From Terriglobia bacterium (GTDB lineage Bacteria > Acidobacteriota > Terriglobia > UBA7540), in assembly GCA_020072905.1 (NCBI GenBank), contig JAIQGB010000268.1, positions 1 to 6,323 of the forward strand: a stretch of 6,323 bases of DNA, in the 5' to 3' direction. The notes under the pieces are model-generated. The model did no database searches. It was given only the letters and a program-made list of their open reading frames with translations, and was not told the origin of the DNA. Below, piece after piece: positions 5,465 to 6,323 of the stretch (position 1 is its first letter; each line of letters opens with the position of its first letter). A program made the translations under genes and the position numbers.

Positions 5465-6323
5465 ATGGCCGTTTTCATCACCGGCTCAACCGGCTACTTG
5501 GGCGCTCATGTTGCGGCGAATCTTCTGACCGGGCACGCCGATTCGCTGAACCTCCTAGTCCGGGCCAAAGATCACCGCGAGGCCGAGGTCCGCCTGTGGC
5601 AGGCGCTGCAGTTGCACCTCGACTTCGACCACTTCTACGCCTTACTCAAATCGCGCCTTCACATTTTTTGCGGAGATCTGACCACTCCGCGGCTGGGCCT
5701 TGCGGACGACGACTTCCGCCGCCTGGCGGAGACCACCGATTCGGTGATTCACTGCGCCGCGTCGCTCAATCGCCGGTCCGAGAAGAGCTGCCTGAACGTG
5801 AACCTGCGCGGGACGCTCGAAGTCATCAACCTGGCCCGGCGCGCCCACGCTCACCATGGCTTGCGGCGCTTCAGCCACGTGAGCACGGTGGCGGTGGCCG
5901 GCCATCGGCAGGACGAGGTCGTCCGCGAAGACGCCGCGATCGACTGGAATCGCTCCGACTATGATCCCTACGCGCGTACCAAGAAATTCAGCGAACACAT
6001 GCTGCGCGAGCTTCTCCCCGACGTCCCCTTCACGATCTTTCGCCCCAGCATCATCCTGGGTGACAGCCGATACGGCGAAACGACGCAGTTCGAGATGGTG
6101 CGGGCCTTTGTTTTTCTGGGCGGCCTGCCCGTGCTGCCTTTCCGCCCCAAGGACCGGCTGGATATCGTCAACGTGGATTTCGTCGCTGACTCCATCACGG
6201 CGCTGCACCAGAAAGAGAAACCGGACTACGATTGCTATCATCTCTCCTCGGGCACGGCCTCGCAGACCTATCGCGAGTTGACGGCTGCGCTGGCGCGGGC
6301 CCGCCGCTGGCTTCCGCCGCTCT
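5465..6323 (+). CDS. NAD(P)-dependent SDR reductase, male-sterility/thioester-reductase type, 3' end outside window
   Basis: The frame is open from ATG 5465 to the window end, giving 286 residues. It begins directly with the first Rossmann strand and G7-STG-YLG13 cofactor loop. Further hallmarks of extended SDRs are C69-GDLT (after strand 3), HCAAS (96-100), the N111-VNLRGTLEV helix, catalytic S140/T141, Y169-ARTK173 and FRPSIILGD (192-200). The pattern fits NAD_binding_4 enzymes, which reduce acyl thioesters or acyl-CoA to aldehydes or alcohols. A sugar epimerase or other extended SDR is less likely but possible, since the substrate-binding C-terminus is missing. Unlike the reductase at 357-2639, it has no N-terminal extra domain and only ~28 residues between the catalytic Ser/Thr and Tyr, so it is a distinct subtype. 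There is no Shine-Dalgarno, but the fold starting immediately at residue 2 supports this start. Confidence 0.82.
   Translation, partial: MAVFITGSTGYLGAHVAANLLTGHADSLNLLVRAKDHREAEVRLWQALQLHLDFDHFYALLKSRLHIFCGDLTTPRLGLADDDFRRLAETTDSVIHCAASLNRRSEKSCLNVNLRGTLEVINLARRAHAHHGLRRFSHVSTVAVAGHRQDEVVREDAAIDWNRSDYDPYARTKKFSEHMLRELLPDVPFTIFRPSIILGDSRYGETTQFEMVRAFVFLGGLPVLPFRPKDRLDIVNVDFVADSITALHQKEKPDYDCYHLSSGTASQTYRELTAALARARRWLPPL

Noticed and set aside
1..6323. CRISPR array, tRNA, rRNA, insertion sequence or prophage elements
   Set aside because: No regularly spaced repeats, tRNA-like cloverleaf, transposase-like frame or terminal inverted repeats were seen on either strand.

Overview
The window is GC-rich (about 60% by eye) bacterial DNA. 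All complete genes run on the + strand with ordinary Shine-Dalgarno starts, and intergenic gaps are fairly long (130-450 bp). The gene mix fits Acidobacteriota best: a fatty acyl-CoA reductase with an N-terminal HAD-like part, a CHASE3-PAS protein and a YdjM/DUF457-like membrane protein. That assignment is an inference from gene style. Myxobacteria or another Gram-negative soil lineage cannot be excluded.

Layout. At the left edge, a minus-strand start codon with a good ribosome binding site marks the probable 5' end of a divergent gene leaving the window. A gap of about 330 bp with a candidate sigma-70 promoter leads into the main gene (357-2639). This encodes a 760-residue protein: an N-terminal HAD-like domain that has lost its catalytic motifs, fused to a full-length fatty acyl-CoA reductase. 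A regulatory-looking segment follows, with four GTAC tetramers arranged as two imperfect tandem units, and then a 49-residue zinc-ribbon miniprotein (2919-3068). Next is 446 bp without a gene, rich in short perfect hairpins. Then come a two-TM CHASE3-PAS sensor that ends right after its PAS domain with no kinase or other output (3515-4522), and a polytopic membrane protein with conserved His/Asp residues (4670-5326) closed by a strong hairpin. Last is the 5' part (286 residues) of a second extended-SDR reductase of the male-sterility/thioester-reductase type (from 5465), which runs off the right edge.

Functionally, the two NAD(P)-dependent reductases of the same superfamily suggest a locus for reducing activated acyl groups, giving fatty alcohols for wax esters or ether lipids. 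The genes between them do not obviously form one operon. The gaps, the hairpins and separate promoter-like elements point to several transcription units. The items most worth a second look are the pseudo-HAD/reductase fusion, the GTAC repeat block upstream of the zinc-ribbon gene, and the hairpin-rich gap.
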